From Nereocystis luetkeana (taxonomy: Eukaryota > Sar > Phaeophyceae > Laminariales > Laminariaceae): 64,000 nucleotides of DNA. Position numbers and translations under genes: made by a program. The notes beneath the pieces were generated by a model. The model did not search any database, was not told the origin of the DNA, and worked only from the letters and a program-made list of their open reading frames with translations. Shown piece after piece: positions 33,301 to 43,010 of the stretch; within the stretch, counting starts at the first letter, position 1, and every line of letters starts with the position of its first letter. The stretch covers positions 2,723,140-2,787,139 of the forward strand of contig JARUPZ010000016.1 of the NCBI GenBank assembly GCA_031213475.1, in the 5' to 3' direction.

Positions 33301-34755
33301 CGCTTTGTAGGGCACCGTTCGCCAGTCCCGTAAACTCCCGAAGATGAGCAGAACTACAGCATATTAACCCCCCCCCCCCCCCAATCGACTCATTGAAGCT
33401 GTCGTCCATATGCAAGTCCGCCTCTAAAGCGGTTCTTAGTAGGATGCAGCTCACCCTTCAGGCGACTCGCCAGACACCTCACGGCGCTTCGCGCTTGGTG
33501 CAAGCAATGTCTGCCTGGTCGGTGAAAACCCGACATGCTCCGTCCCGGCATTGTACATAGGGATGCGAGGGTCTATGGTCATACGACTACGGCCATGCAT
33601 GAGATCGAGTGCATCTCTCCTATGGAGTACACCCCCCCCCCCCGCCCCCCCCCCTGCAAACTCTCGTCCTTATTTTACCGATTGGTGCCGTCTCTTGTCC
33701 GCTTTTGTTACCTGCCCCGCCAGTAACCCCGCAGTGTTGTATGAAACCTCGGTACGAGTGCTACTCTGACCCCAAGCTCAGCTGCATGATCTACAAAGAC
33801 GGGTGAGTCACGCACGAAGTCTAACTCTCGCTCGATCGTCGATTGCCGAGTTGGAAGAATGTTTCTGGTCGGGTCGGTGGCTGGCTCTGGGTCCCTACGA
33901 TCGATCCCTCCGATCGATCCCTCCGAGAGACGCGTGGTGATTAGCGTACGGTTTCATGCCAGGAGTATGCGCATGCAAACGATCCTCAATTATCGTCCTC
34001 GTCCCCCTGGTGTTTTGTCGTGGGTGGTTGACACGAGAGGGTTGGCGACAGTTGCAGGAAGCCTGAGCCTCTAGGAGTGCTACCTGGATATACAGTGCTA
34101 CATGCAACTGTTCGCGGTTCTCTCCGTCAAAACGTAGAAGCAGGAAATACTGCTCTGGGTTTTGCCTTTGCAGCGACTGGTGTGGTCTTTCAAGCAAACT
34201 TCTGACGTTTGAGATTTTACGCCTAATGGAGGGGATGCATCTTGTCCGACCCCCGTCGATCATGCCCAGTAGTCGTTGCTCGGGAGTCAACGCTCTCTGC
34301 TTCCTGACCTTTGTTCCCACCATCATGGGGAAATCCACCTCATGGTCGATCGTAGATTCGGCTTTCGCCCCCGCTCGCTCGTCCTGCCCTTCCCCGCCTT
34401 AGTTTCCTACTAAGCACGCCCATTGATCGACAAAACCTTAGCGACCTGCCCAACACGGGTGCTCAACACAGGCCTCATGGAAATCAATTTATAAACGTTT
34501 ATGCGCACATCACGCTCTCTCTATACTAACCGCGTGGAAAAATCTGTGTACAACATGCGTGCGACATCACACACCGCCAGGTACAGGATCGGGGATCTTG
34601 GGACCTCGTCTTGCCCAGCCGGACGGCTCATGTACGATGCCCCTACCTTCACGGGGCACGGAGGTGGGGGCAGCGGGGGCGCGGCGGCATGTGCTGCCGA
34701 CGAGGCGCCGATTGCGTCGACGGGCGCTGATTCTGCAGGGCAGAAATATGAATGA
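27315..34755 (+). CDS. MpaB / rubber-oxygenase family protein (DUF2236), nine exons
   Basis: Exons: 27315-27418, 27840-27933, 28579-28673, 29630-29812, 30191-30332, 31464-31622, 32773-32902, 33724-33802, 34581-34755. All eight introns are GT-AG, every phase joins, and the product is 386 residues ending in TGA. Residues 13-31 form a hydrophobic segment followed by RFRR, a likely membrane anchor. The family order is then visible: LEFPF (59-63), a GVPSISKL segment (about 77-84), RYDDADLLFREF (98-109), the RINAIH motif with His130, SDMLYTLCLFITEP (140-153), the YEWRR block (160-164), GERMGI, then LLPPRPEFLVSRR in exon 7 and YRIGDLG in exon 9. In this family (MpaB of mycophenolic acid synthesis, latex-clearing oxygenase) a conserved Arg/His region binds haem; His130 is the probable ligand. 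The substrate is unknown. The Gly/Ala-rich tail is unusual. Exons are visibly more GC-rich than the flanks. The start (ATGATG at 27315) is the least certain point. Confidence 0.88.
27419..27839 (+). other. Intron 1 with G run and (CCA)n tract
   Basis: Donor GTGAGA, acceptor GCGGCAG. A GGGGGAGGGGGGGAG run lies about 40 bases after the donor, and a (CAC)n microsatellite at 27736-27797 takes the place of a polypyrimidine tract shortly before the acceptor. Confidence 0.8.
27947..27982. repeat. G run just after the intron 2 donor
   Basis: About 30 G with two A interruptions, starting about 17 bases after the exon 2 donor GTAACC. Confidence 0.9.
28182..28278. mobile_element. MITE family B, copy 7 (intron 2)
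   Basis: TTAACCCTTTTAGTATCGCA at the left, CTGCAGTCCCAAGAGGGTTGA at the right, inner arms GGAGACAAG and GTTTGTCCCC. It lies wholly inside intron 2 of the MpaB-like gene. Confidence 0.85.
28505..28541. repeat. C run before the intron 2 acceptor
   Basis: C runs broken only by two T, about 40 bases upstream of the exon 3 acceptor at 28578. It probably serves as the polypyrimidine tract. Confidence 0.85.
28818..28842. repeat. G run in intron 3
   Basis: About 22 consecutive G, about 145 bases after the exon 3 donor. Confidence 0.85.
29161..29262. mobile_element. MITE family B, copy 8 (intron 3, eroded)
   Basis: ACTCCAGTCCCGTTTTGGGG and CCCCAAAACGGGACTGCAGT arms remain; the outer CCCTTTTAG ends are largely lost. 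Confidence 0.78.
29311..29433. mobile_element. MITE family A, copy 10 (intron 3, diverged)
   Basis: TATTATGGGGGACCACAGTG and GTGTTCCCCCGCAG ends, with a shared inner TCAGGACC/GGTCCTGA arm. It carries extra bases in the centre. Confidence 0.75.
30836..31215. repeat. Intronic minisatellite, period about 60 bp (intron 5)
   Basis: Degenerate units with GTGCTCA-TGTTTGGTCGAGA, a GGTCTGAACATGT-like block and TAGAATGTG recur about six times. It lies in the 1.13-kb intron 5. Confidence 0.7.
31669..31702. repeat. G-rich run after the intron 6 donor
   Basis: GGGGGGGGCGGGGGGGGAGA-type sequence begins about 46 bases after the exon 6 donor GTGAGA. Confidence 0.85.
32974..33007. repeat. G run near the intron 7 donor
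   Basis: G runs broken by C and T, beginning about 70 bases after the exon 7 donor GTGAGT. Confidence 0.88.
33382..33632 (-). repeat. Dispersed repeat F, copy in intron 7
   Basis: Reverse complement of 49190-49456: shared blocks include CATATGCAAGTCCGCCTC, CAGACACCTCACGGCGCTTC and AACCCGACATGCTCCGTCCC. It begins beside one C run (33368-33382) and ends at another (33632-33653) that lies 70 bases before the exon 8 acceptor. Confidence 0.85.
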
Positions 34756-36864
34756 TATTTTTTCTCCGAAGACACTTTTATTCGGAGCATGGAGGGTCGG
34801 GGACTGACTGACCCGTCTGCAAGGGAGCTGTTGGAAGATTTGAAGGACACCAGACGGAACGGAGGAGCGCGAAAGACGGCTGCTCGCCCCCTTGCGTGCG
34901 AGGCGTGGGTGTGTGTAGCGCTTCGGGGAAAACGAGACATGTCGCGATCGATGCTTTTACTAAATCTTCTATTGAGAGAACGAGGTGTGGCATCAGGAGA
35001 GGGGAGTTTTCAGAGGAGTAGAGCCCCCCCCCCAGGGAAGCTTCTGTCCGTACGAGAACAAATATTTTAGCAGGGGTACCAGTGGGCTGATCTGCTTCCC
35101 TCGCCTCGAGTGTAAAGTGCGTTGTCTTGGGCCAGTCATGGGAGGCAGCAGTAGTTAGATGGGTCGGTCGATCGGGGTGTATTTTTAGGTTGAGGGTAAG
35201 TAGACACTCCGAGGCCTGCTCGAGCTCATGTATTTGGCCTTCGGTTTTCGTTGTCCCACTCTATCTACAGTATGTCGTTGTTTTCTTTGCACTTGTATCT
35301 TACAGCTACCAGTACTATTATACCGCTTACTCCCGAATCGTTTCAGATCTTTTCTGTTTTCCCGTCATTAATACGCGTGTAGCTAAAAATAACAGCCTGT
35401 CCGTTGTGTGTTTTAGGCATACCGTTTTGGTTTTTTTGCAGCTCCTCGTTTATCTCGTGGGTTTTTTACTTGTATTTTCTTTACTTACAAAACGAAAACG
35501 TCAGCTGTAAGTTAACCAGCCTGAAGTGGGCCAACGCTCGACTTGATAACAAGCTGAGGGATGCGTTGGGCGCGTTGTGTTCTGCAATAGAATATCTGAG
35601 GAGCACAGTGACTGCCATTTTTGAAAGTAAAGTTATTCTCGTGACCGCCCGTCAGTCTTGAGTCAATTGTCTGTCTTCACGGGCCGCCTCGTCTACTAGC
35701 AAATAAATTGTGTTATAGTAAGGCGAGGCCATAAGGCCGGGCCAAAAAAACGCATACCAATGGAAATACGGTCAGCGTCGACTGAAACGTCTTGGTCAAT
35801 TGTATGCCTTCGCGAGTCGTCCATTTACCAGCAAATGCAGTCCCAATAAGGCGGGGGCAAACAAAGGGGTGACAGTGGGCATACGGCCATCAGCATCGAC
35901 TGGATGGTGTATAGTGAGTACAACCCGCGTTTACCCGGAAGAAACGCAGTCGGCGTTCTCCGGGTTTTCTTAGTTTAATAGCAGTCACAGTGGGTGGTAC
36001 CCCACCCCCCCCCCCCCCCCTCTCTTTTTGCAAGGACTCCCCCAGGGCAGCCCCCCGCCAAAAGGGGGCGCAGTAACGAGAACCCCCCGCTCCTTATATT
36101 GGACGCGAACATGGGGAAACGCCTCTGCACGCTGTCCATGGTGAGCGTTTTTGCCTTATCGATCAGCACCCCCCGGGCGACACAATGCCTCCCGCGAGCG
36201 CTAGTAGAGCTATCGGCCACACGCCCGCACGCTCGAGCGCGCTGAGTGCACACGGTTCCCTCCCCTCCCGCTGACACGGTGCCCCCCGAGAGCGCGATAA
36301 ACATCGGTCACGCCGCGCGAGCAAGCGGAGTGCACATGATTTCCCCTCGTCCGGCTTTTTGCAGGCGTATTCAAAGCACATCGTGCCCCAACCATCGTAG
36401 AGGAAGTGTCTCGTTTCAACGCCCCTTGGACGGTAGAGGTACAGGAGTGGCCGCTATATAGTGCCGGCTGCCCGGTAGAGTGCCGGTGATACCGCTTCTT
36501 GTATTTGGGATGAACCAGTGTGTACGGAGTATATAGTGCCGGTTGGTTGCGGCTATATATATAGTGCCGTTGTTATTGGCCAGCTGTATACCGGCACCAT
36601 TATGTAGCATTTCCTGGCCAAATATTTTCTGACTGACCGAGTTCATCACCTGAGGAGTTTTACCCGATGAGGCCCACGTCTTCTTGTCATTTGCGTTTTG
36701 CTCAATTGTTTCGTACATGTCCTAGGCCGTGGCTTTGCTCATCGGGATGTATGCACGTTCACGATTCTCCAAGGTCGGGTGTTTGATGGGGTGCATGGCT
36801 GCTAGAGTGAAGAGCCTCAGAAATAAAAATAAAAGCGGGTGACCCCCAATCGCAGCAGGCCTCC
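34756..36864. other. Downstream of the MpaB-like gene, no gene assigned
   Basis: The start is presumably the 3' UTR; no certain polyadenylation signal was picked. A hydrophobic frame at 35127-35510 has no family match. At 36097-36148 a GC-rich stretch ends in ATG|GTGAGC, and TTTTTGCAG|GCG follows at 36356-36367, which would fit two small exons of an unknown gene. C runs at 35024 and 36002-36020. Confidence 0.35.
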
Positions 36865-36962
36865 TTAACTCTTTTAGGACCGCAGTCCCGTTGTGGAGAC
36901 AAATGACTTGGAATATGAGTGGTTTGTCCCCAAAACGGGACTGCGGTTCTAAAGTGGGTTAA
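36865..36962. mobile_element. MITE family B, copy 9
   Basis: TTAA on both sides; ends CTCTTTTAGGACCGCAGTCC and GGGACTGCGGTTCTAAAGTG; inner arms GGAGACAAA and GTTTGTCCCC. Confidence 0.87.
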
Positions 36963-37964
36963 CTGACCATAACCACACTGCTTTTATGGGGGGGGGATAC
37001 AAATGTGTAGTAATCGGCACCCACGATGGACCGAAAAAACACATACATACGTACCCCCCCTCAGTTTGTGAACCATGGTTGATTCTGATTACTATGTGCC
37101 CCCGAGACATGTTACCACTGGAACCCTCCGCCATTCCTATTTCTAGGGGGGAGGTCAAGTCAACGACTGCACATGCACAAGTTTTACAAGAGACGGCTGC
37201 AGTGCTACAGCGACTGCCGCCCAGAATCCAGATACCAGATACCAGTGGACGGGAAATCGAAAACAAAACGATACCACTGGCGCGGTCTTGGCGTTAATGC
37301 CTTAGGTAGCGTTACTCCGTCCGCTGTCTGGCAGACAGAAAACCGAAACCGCCATGTACGTATCTGCTCTGTGTAAGGTGTATTTATGCATCTATAACCG
37401 CTCCTCACGCATGAATATTAAGCAGAACAAAACGGTGCATGTCACGCCAATTTCAGCCCTGCGCTATGCCGCTTCAGTTCGCACCGCCGAGCATGCCAAC
37501 GATCGATATCTGGTGGGAATCTGCTATGCTCCGGTCTTGGAGCGCGCTTTACCGCTGGCTGTCCGAACGAATCGTTTCCGCTCGACGCGTCAAAGGTTGA
37601 ATGCTGCTCCCGTACTTGCTTGTTCCATTCTTCCGTTACTACTCCATGTATTCGCGCATCGCCAATGCTGGTGGCTAACACCTACGCATACTACCAATAA
37701 ATCGAACACAGCTACGCCGGCCACACTGCTATACTATTGCTGTGCCTCTTGCCACAAAAAACACCTTGGATGTATGTTTTCTTCAAGAAGTCCCAACGGC
37801 CGAACAACAGCCTGCGGGGCTCTATCCATACATATATGTCAAAGGGTGTCTGTCTGCATGACCTATCAGACGAGATACGCTGGAAACGAAATGTTTGGTT
37901 CTCAGCGGGGTCTTCAAATTATCTTTATTTTTTTATTTACTTTCATGCTTCCACATCTTCTAGG
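36963..37964. other. No recognisable gene
   Basis: A plus-strand frame at 37354-37971 (205 codons) is open but shows no domain, and its composition resembles the non-coding surroundings. A G run lies at 36989-36995. Confidence 0.35.
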
Positions 37965-38560
37965 GAGGTAAACTTACTTCGATGGAAGTTCGTGGAAGCT
38001 TCCATCGCAGTAATATTATTTCCATGGAAGTTGGTGGAAACTTCTATGGCAGTTATTTGCCTCCATGAAACTCCGTGGAAGCTTCTATAGAAGTACATTG
38101 AAGCATTTACTGTTGGAGGGAAGTGGAAGCTACCACCAACTTTCATCAACTCAAGCTTCCACCACCACCTTCGGTGGAAGCTTCCAAGAGCTTTCATTTA
38201 CGCCAATATAATTCTACTTATTCCAACGAGTTTTTCTTAATTTCCATTTACGCCCACAAGGGTCCACAGACTTTATGAATTATTCCTACAGCGTCCTCAG
38301 AGTTCCATCAACTTCCACAGTTTACGTAAGCCTCCAGCGGTTTTCACCGATTTCCATCTACATACAGCAGTAGTAGTAGCAGCTTCCATTAATTTCGTCT
38401 TTGGGCTTCCGCTTACATCAACTTCCACTTCTATGTCTACTTATTTGATGTTTTATCTACGATGCTCTACGTGTTGCCTCAAGTCCACTTCTATTCTCGC
38501 TGCGATGGAAGTTGGTGGAGACTTCCATGGAGTTAGTGGAAGCTTCTATGAGCGTAAGTA
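37965..38560. repeat. GGAAGCTTCCA-type minisatellite
   Basis: Short degenerate units of TTCCATGGAAGTTGGTGGAA and its complement repeat across about 600 bases, best at 37978-38100. Each unit is itself near-palindromic, so the array reads similarly on both strands. A further piece is at 38628-38662, and a related one at 52715-52830. Confidence 0.75.
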
Positions 38561-38855
38561 CTTTGGAAGTAATTCGTACTTCCAACGGGCATAAATTTAA
38601 AAAATAAAATTGGAAATATATATACTGTAGTTACTTCCGTGGAGGTTGGTGGAATTTTTCCATAGAAGAAGTAGATGGGGTTTTGCTTTCTTGGTGGTCG
38701 ACGTGGGAAGTTCCAAAACACACACGCGCCTGGATGGGATCAGGGTGGACGGTGGGCCTCGGGCGGCTCCTATTTTGTGCACCTTGTGGGTGGGATCAGG
38801 TCCGGGGGGTATCAGGCCTCGAACGGACGGAGTGGAGGAATTACAGTACTATGTA
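38561..38855. other. No gene seen
   Basis: Unassigned DNA between the minisatellite and repeat E copy 1, with a duplicated GGGATCAGG block at 38736 and 38792. Confidence 0.4.
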
Positions 38856-39470
38856 GCAAATTAACTATATTCCGGGATACCATTCCTTTTCTCCTGCGGC
38901 CGCGGGTCTTCTCTGGCACCCTCGGCTGCGTAACACGCAATGACACCGCGTGTACACCACGGCGCAACTGCGAGCCCCGGTCGAGATCCATGGCGCGTGT
39001 TCTGGGCCTTCAAAAAGTCGCGAATTCTAGAAAAATAACTACGGGGAGTCGTTCCGACCTGCTAGAGCCAAGCAGGACAAAGGACTCCACAGTTTTAAGG
39101 ATGTTTGTTCGCTGCTGGTTGCTCGCTGCTGCTGCTGCTGCTTTATATCATGTCTGATCGCACCGTTCCTCGAGCTCTCTACAATGAGGCAGGCACCGGA
39201 CAGCCGCAGTCACTCATCAAGCTCTTTCTTTTTTGTGACGGCCACGGACGGCGCATTTTGTGCGTGTGCGTATATGGGCCGTGATGCCTATCGACCTAAG
39301 AAGTAGGAACGAACACAAGAAAGGGGAAATTGGATGCTGTGCAGGGGGCAGGACAATAATTCGTACGAACTCCGACGTCCTCGGTGTTTCAAAAGCAACC
39401 GTGCAGCCACGGTACGCACAATTCATTACAACAGCAGCGGTACAACAGCAGTCAGTGCTCGTATTTTCAA
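38856..39470 (+). repeat. Dispersed repeat E, copy 1
   Basis: Shared with 40575-41236 and 46965-47640. Landmark blocks in order: GGCCGCGGGTCTTCTCT, GTGTACACCACGGCGCAA, AGTCGCGAATTCT, AATAACTACGGGGA, CTAGAGCCAAGCAGGAC, TTTTGTGACGGCCACGGA and a CAGCAG-rich end. It shows no long frame or terminal repeats, so the class is unknown. Confidence 0.8.
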
Positions 39471-40574
39471 GTCGCCAGTTTGCGACTACAATCATAAAAA
39501 AGTGGATCCAATCATGGACCTCTGTCCCCGCTTCGCAGAATTTGACGTACTTTCCCTTCCTGAGCGAGCGAAGCGGGCAGCATAGCACCCGCGGAGCGAA
39601 GCGCCTAGTACATATATATAATATATATAATATATATACATATACATACGCACATTAATACACTGATTCGGTCCAGGTAAAGCTTTCTTCCCTCTCTGCC
39701 ACAGTGGACCCCGTCGCCCGCCCCGGGTGAAGCCCGGTGCTCACCGTGACCCTCGCTCGCCAGGTCGACATTGTTGGTGCTCAAACGCATAATAATAGCT
39801 CTCTCTGTGAATTTCAGCCTGGTCGCAAAAATAAGCACCGCTTGTATATTATTTTGCAATCCCGAACGACCCCTATAGACTCGCACATACTTTATCCAAA
39901 ACCACAAATGGAGGCCAGACAGAGCCCATTTCTGCTTCCTTCGTTCTCGTGGCACACGCGACGCCTAGCCACGAAAGCGGCGACCGCGCTCCTTGCACCC
40001 CCCCCCTCTACCCGCCAGCACCCGCTGACACCCGCGACGGCGACGGGATCGCCCGCGGTTTCGTGCTCCTAGAACACGCACGCACACGAAACGAAAGAAA
40101 AACGAAGGAACGAAACAAATCTGAAAGTCCAAAAGAAAGTTCAACTAGCCTGAGAAAAAAACGAAAGAGAGCCAGCCAAATCGCCGTAATACAAACAAAA
40201 TCGATATTTTTTCTGTTCTGAAATTATTTTTTTTGTTTTTTTCCGGGGGGAAAAGTGTGGCACGAGAAGCAAGCACCCAAATAAACCAAAGAACGCGGAA
40301 AAAGCAAATATCGTAGAAGCGACAAAAAGCTCGTGGTAGGCTCGCTGAGCGCGAGGCAGGTTCTTGTAATCAAATTAAGTAAAAAAAAGGGCAAACGTAA
40401 ATATGATTATAAATGTGTATGCAGTATTCACTACCTGGTAGGAGATACGACAGCAGCAGTACAAAATTACAATAGAGCACACACGAACCTCGTCCTGTCA
40501 CGTACCTGGTAGCAGAATACAGCGGTACACGGATTGAATAGGGATGCCTCCCGATGATGCTGTTCCACCCTTTT
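39471..40574. other. No recognisable gene
   Basis: Contains a TATATA tract at 39613-39650, a short C run at 39998 and A-rich DNA at 40080-40220. A CCTGGTA word lies near 40434 and another near 40504. Confidence 0.4.
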
Positions 40575-41236
40575 CAACTTGGGACACCCCCGGGATTTGA
40601 AGTCAACGGCATCCCGACGGGGAACCTTGTATTCCTTTGCATCAAACTGACTTTTTTCCCCCAGAATACTTTACTTTTCTCGTCCGGCCGCGGGTCTTCT
40701 CTCGCACTCCAGGCTGCGTGGCACACAGGGAGCCCGCGTGTACACCACGGCGCAAATGCGAGCCCCAGCCGAGGCCCGTGGCGCGTGCTCTGGGCCTCCG
40801 AAGTCGCGAATTCTGGCAAATAACTACGGGGAATCATACCGACCTGCTGGAGCCAAGCAGGACTGACCATGAAGACCCCCACAATCTCACCATTTCAAAG
40901 ATTTTTGTCTGCTGCTGTCTGCTGCTGTATCATGTCAGATCCCACCGTCCCTTGAGCTCTATACCGAGGCAGCCACGGCGTTGCTTTCTCTTTTGTGACG
41001 GCCACGGATAACGCATTCTTGTGTGTCTGCGTATTGTATGTGGGCCGTAATTCCTGTCATCGTAGGAAATGTGAACGAACAACATACGTAATCTCGAGAA
41101 AGGTGCAATTATCTGGATGCTGCGCAGGGGCAGGACGACGATTCGTAGGAACTCATGCTCTTCCTTCGTACTTCAAAAGCAACGCGCAGCCACGGGTCGC
41201 ACCAAAACAGCAGCAGCAGTACAAACAGCAGTGCTC
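40575..41236 (+). repeat. Dispersed repeat E, copy 2 (longest)
   Basis: It extends further 5' than copy 1, starting GGGACACCCCCGGGATTTGA and sharing ATCCCGACGGGGAACCTTGT with copy 3. The rest follows copy 1 block by block and ends at GCAGTGCTCGTAT. Confidence 0.82.
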
Positions 41237-41394
41237 GTATAGAGTATATGTGCTATGTTCACCAGGTCGAGCAATGGAGTGATCGTGGTCTTGTGTTCTT
41301 TTTTTCGATACAATAGGTTTGGAACCCTATACCCGTGAGCTCGCGAGTCGTAGCGAGCAGTCAACAATAAAGAGGGAGTAAATGGGACAGGGGG
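41237..41394. other. No gene seen
   Basis: Unassigned spacer before the GA-rich leader. Confidence 0.35.
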
Positions 41395-41760
41395 GCCAGG
41401 GAGAGAGTGGGAGGGGCGGGGGGAGAGGAGGGAATGGAGGGGGCGGCTGGAGCGGGGAGAACGGCGGGGGGAGATAGGGCGGCGACCCCGCCAGCAGGTG
41501 GGGGGAGGGAGAGGGGGACAGGGTGGACGGGGGGGGAAGGAGGAGAGGGGGGAACGGCGGGACAGGGGGAAGCGGGAGGTGTGCAAGTACCTGAGAGAAC
41601 AAGGGGAGCAGGAGGACTACAGAGAGAGCGGGGAGCGGAGAAAGCAAGTCGGACCGAGGGATGGTGAGGGATGGAGAGGGCGGGAGAGGCGGGGACGAGT
41701 ACAAGGAGCGAAGCTAGCGGAGAGGGGGGGGGTATAGGGAAGGTAGAGGAGAAGCGAAAA
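41395..41760 (+). repeat. GA-rich strand-asymmetric tract
   Basis: About 365 bases are almost entirely G and A on the plus strand, with a few C. It may be the 5' leader of the retrotransposon. The serine/proline-rich frames on the minus strand arise from it. Confidence 0.8.
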
Positions 41761-41779
41761 CCGGAGGAACGCAAACTAG

Positions 41780-42490
41780 TTGTGGAGAGAGAGGCGTAGG
41801 GAGAGGAACGAGCCACAAAAGTGGAGAGAGAGGAACAGAGAACGACAGAGGGCATCAGACACTAAACGGCGAGGCTCCGGCGGGAGGATCTCCCAGGTCG
41901 CAGGGGAGGAGAACAGGGAACGGGACGCACCCCCGGGCCTTTGTTGGCAACACCACAGGGGAGGGGCATGCGGGGTCTGCGGTGTAACACTTCAGCTAGG
42001 GCACCGGGCGCTACGTTTTCCATGTGGGCAAGGGCACCACGTGCTCCACGCTCGTTGTGTGGTAGAGACCCTAGCGAGAGGTACGGCATCGGCATCACCC
42101 CGTGGTTCAGCTGCCGACTGCGGAGCCCGGCATCCCAGATGGGACGCACTGGAGGCAGCGGTCCAAGCTGACCCGGGTCTTCGCAATCGGGCGGCGCGGA
42201 TGGGAGGGGGGATAATAGGTGACGAGGACCTATGTAGCTGGGGGCTTTGGTACGGATGGGCCCAAACCAGCCTGGGCATAGGGCCACCACTCAATGCCGT
42301 TTCCTTGGAGGACCTGAGGCAACGTTTCGCAACCGGGAAGACAGCACAGCCGCAGCTGGCAGGAGCACATGCGCGCTTAAGCGTCCACGCCCTTGGCATC
42401 CTCAACCACGCTATGGGAGAACCGGGACTCGGCGACACCGAATTCTCTCCTGCGGGGCGACAAAGTTATGGTACCTCATGCCAGCCCTGA
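41780..42490 (+). pseudogene. N-terminal segment of the non-LTR element with a RING-like Cys/His cluster
   Basis: An open stretch of 236 codons begins with arginine/glutamate-rich repeats and then shows CGVCGV (about residues 69-74), a later CGQGHHVLHARCVVETL segment, and a further cysteine (CGARHP). Spacing Cys-x2-Cys, Cys-x3-His-x3-His/Cys resembles a RING or related zinc finger. The end (NHAMGEPGLGD) continues in other frames after 42400. No ATG-led intact start is evident. Assignment to the retrotransposon rests on position, strand and lack of a separate gene structure. Confidence 0.5.
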
Positions 42491-43010
42491 TCCACTCATC
42501 GGACCGCCGGATAAAGAGGCGACAGAGGTTCGCGCTGGTGGAGAGTGGGGGCATAATGCTCTTGCTACCATGGCTGATAACGTACACCAGGATAGAGGGC
42601 TTGAGGCAAAGGGAAACCGCCCAGAAAGCTTCGGAAGAGGCAAAACTTGAACGAGCGTCGTCGGCGTGTCGCCACGCGGTAGGGGTCAAAGTGGCTGCAC
42701 GCAACCTTCTGGCATAACCACGATCAGCGGGGAACGAGGAAACGTCGAACAAATTGATGGCCAAGTTTCCCCCCGAAGACCATGCCACCGTGTCCGCAGC
42801 GGCGGCGGCCGCAGTGCTAGTGAGCGGCACCGAGATGGAAGATGGAAACGCCCCCCCGTGCCACCCATACGATGAGTACGCCTCTGAGGTGCTCTTCGAC
42901 GTCATCAACTCCCGGAGCGCCCTCTCAGGCCCCGGAAACGACGGTCAACGATTTGCTAATCTACAACCCATCATTCAAACCAATATCAGCGAAAATAATC
43001 CGGAAGTGGT

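Noticed and set aside
35127..35510. Hydrophobic 127-codon frame as a membrane protein gene
   Set aside because: T-rich composition alone gives hydrophobic residues. No family match, ATG context or splice support is seen; it lies just downstream of the oxygenase gene.
37354..37971. 205-codon plus-strand frame
   Set aside because: No domain or repeat of known proteins is visible, and its base composition is that of the surrounding non-coding DNA.
41361..41855. Serine/proline-rich minus-strand protein
   Set aside because: It is the complement of the GA-rich tract and has no domain.
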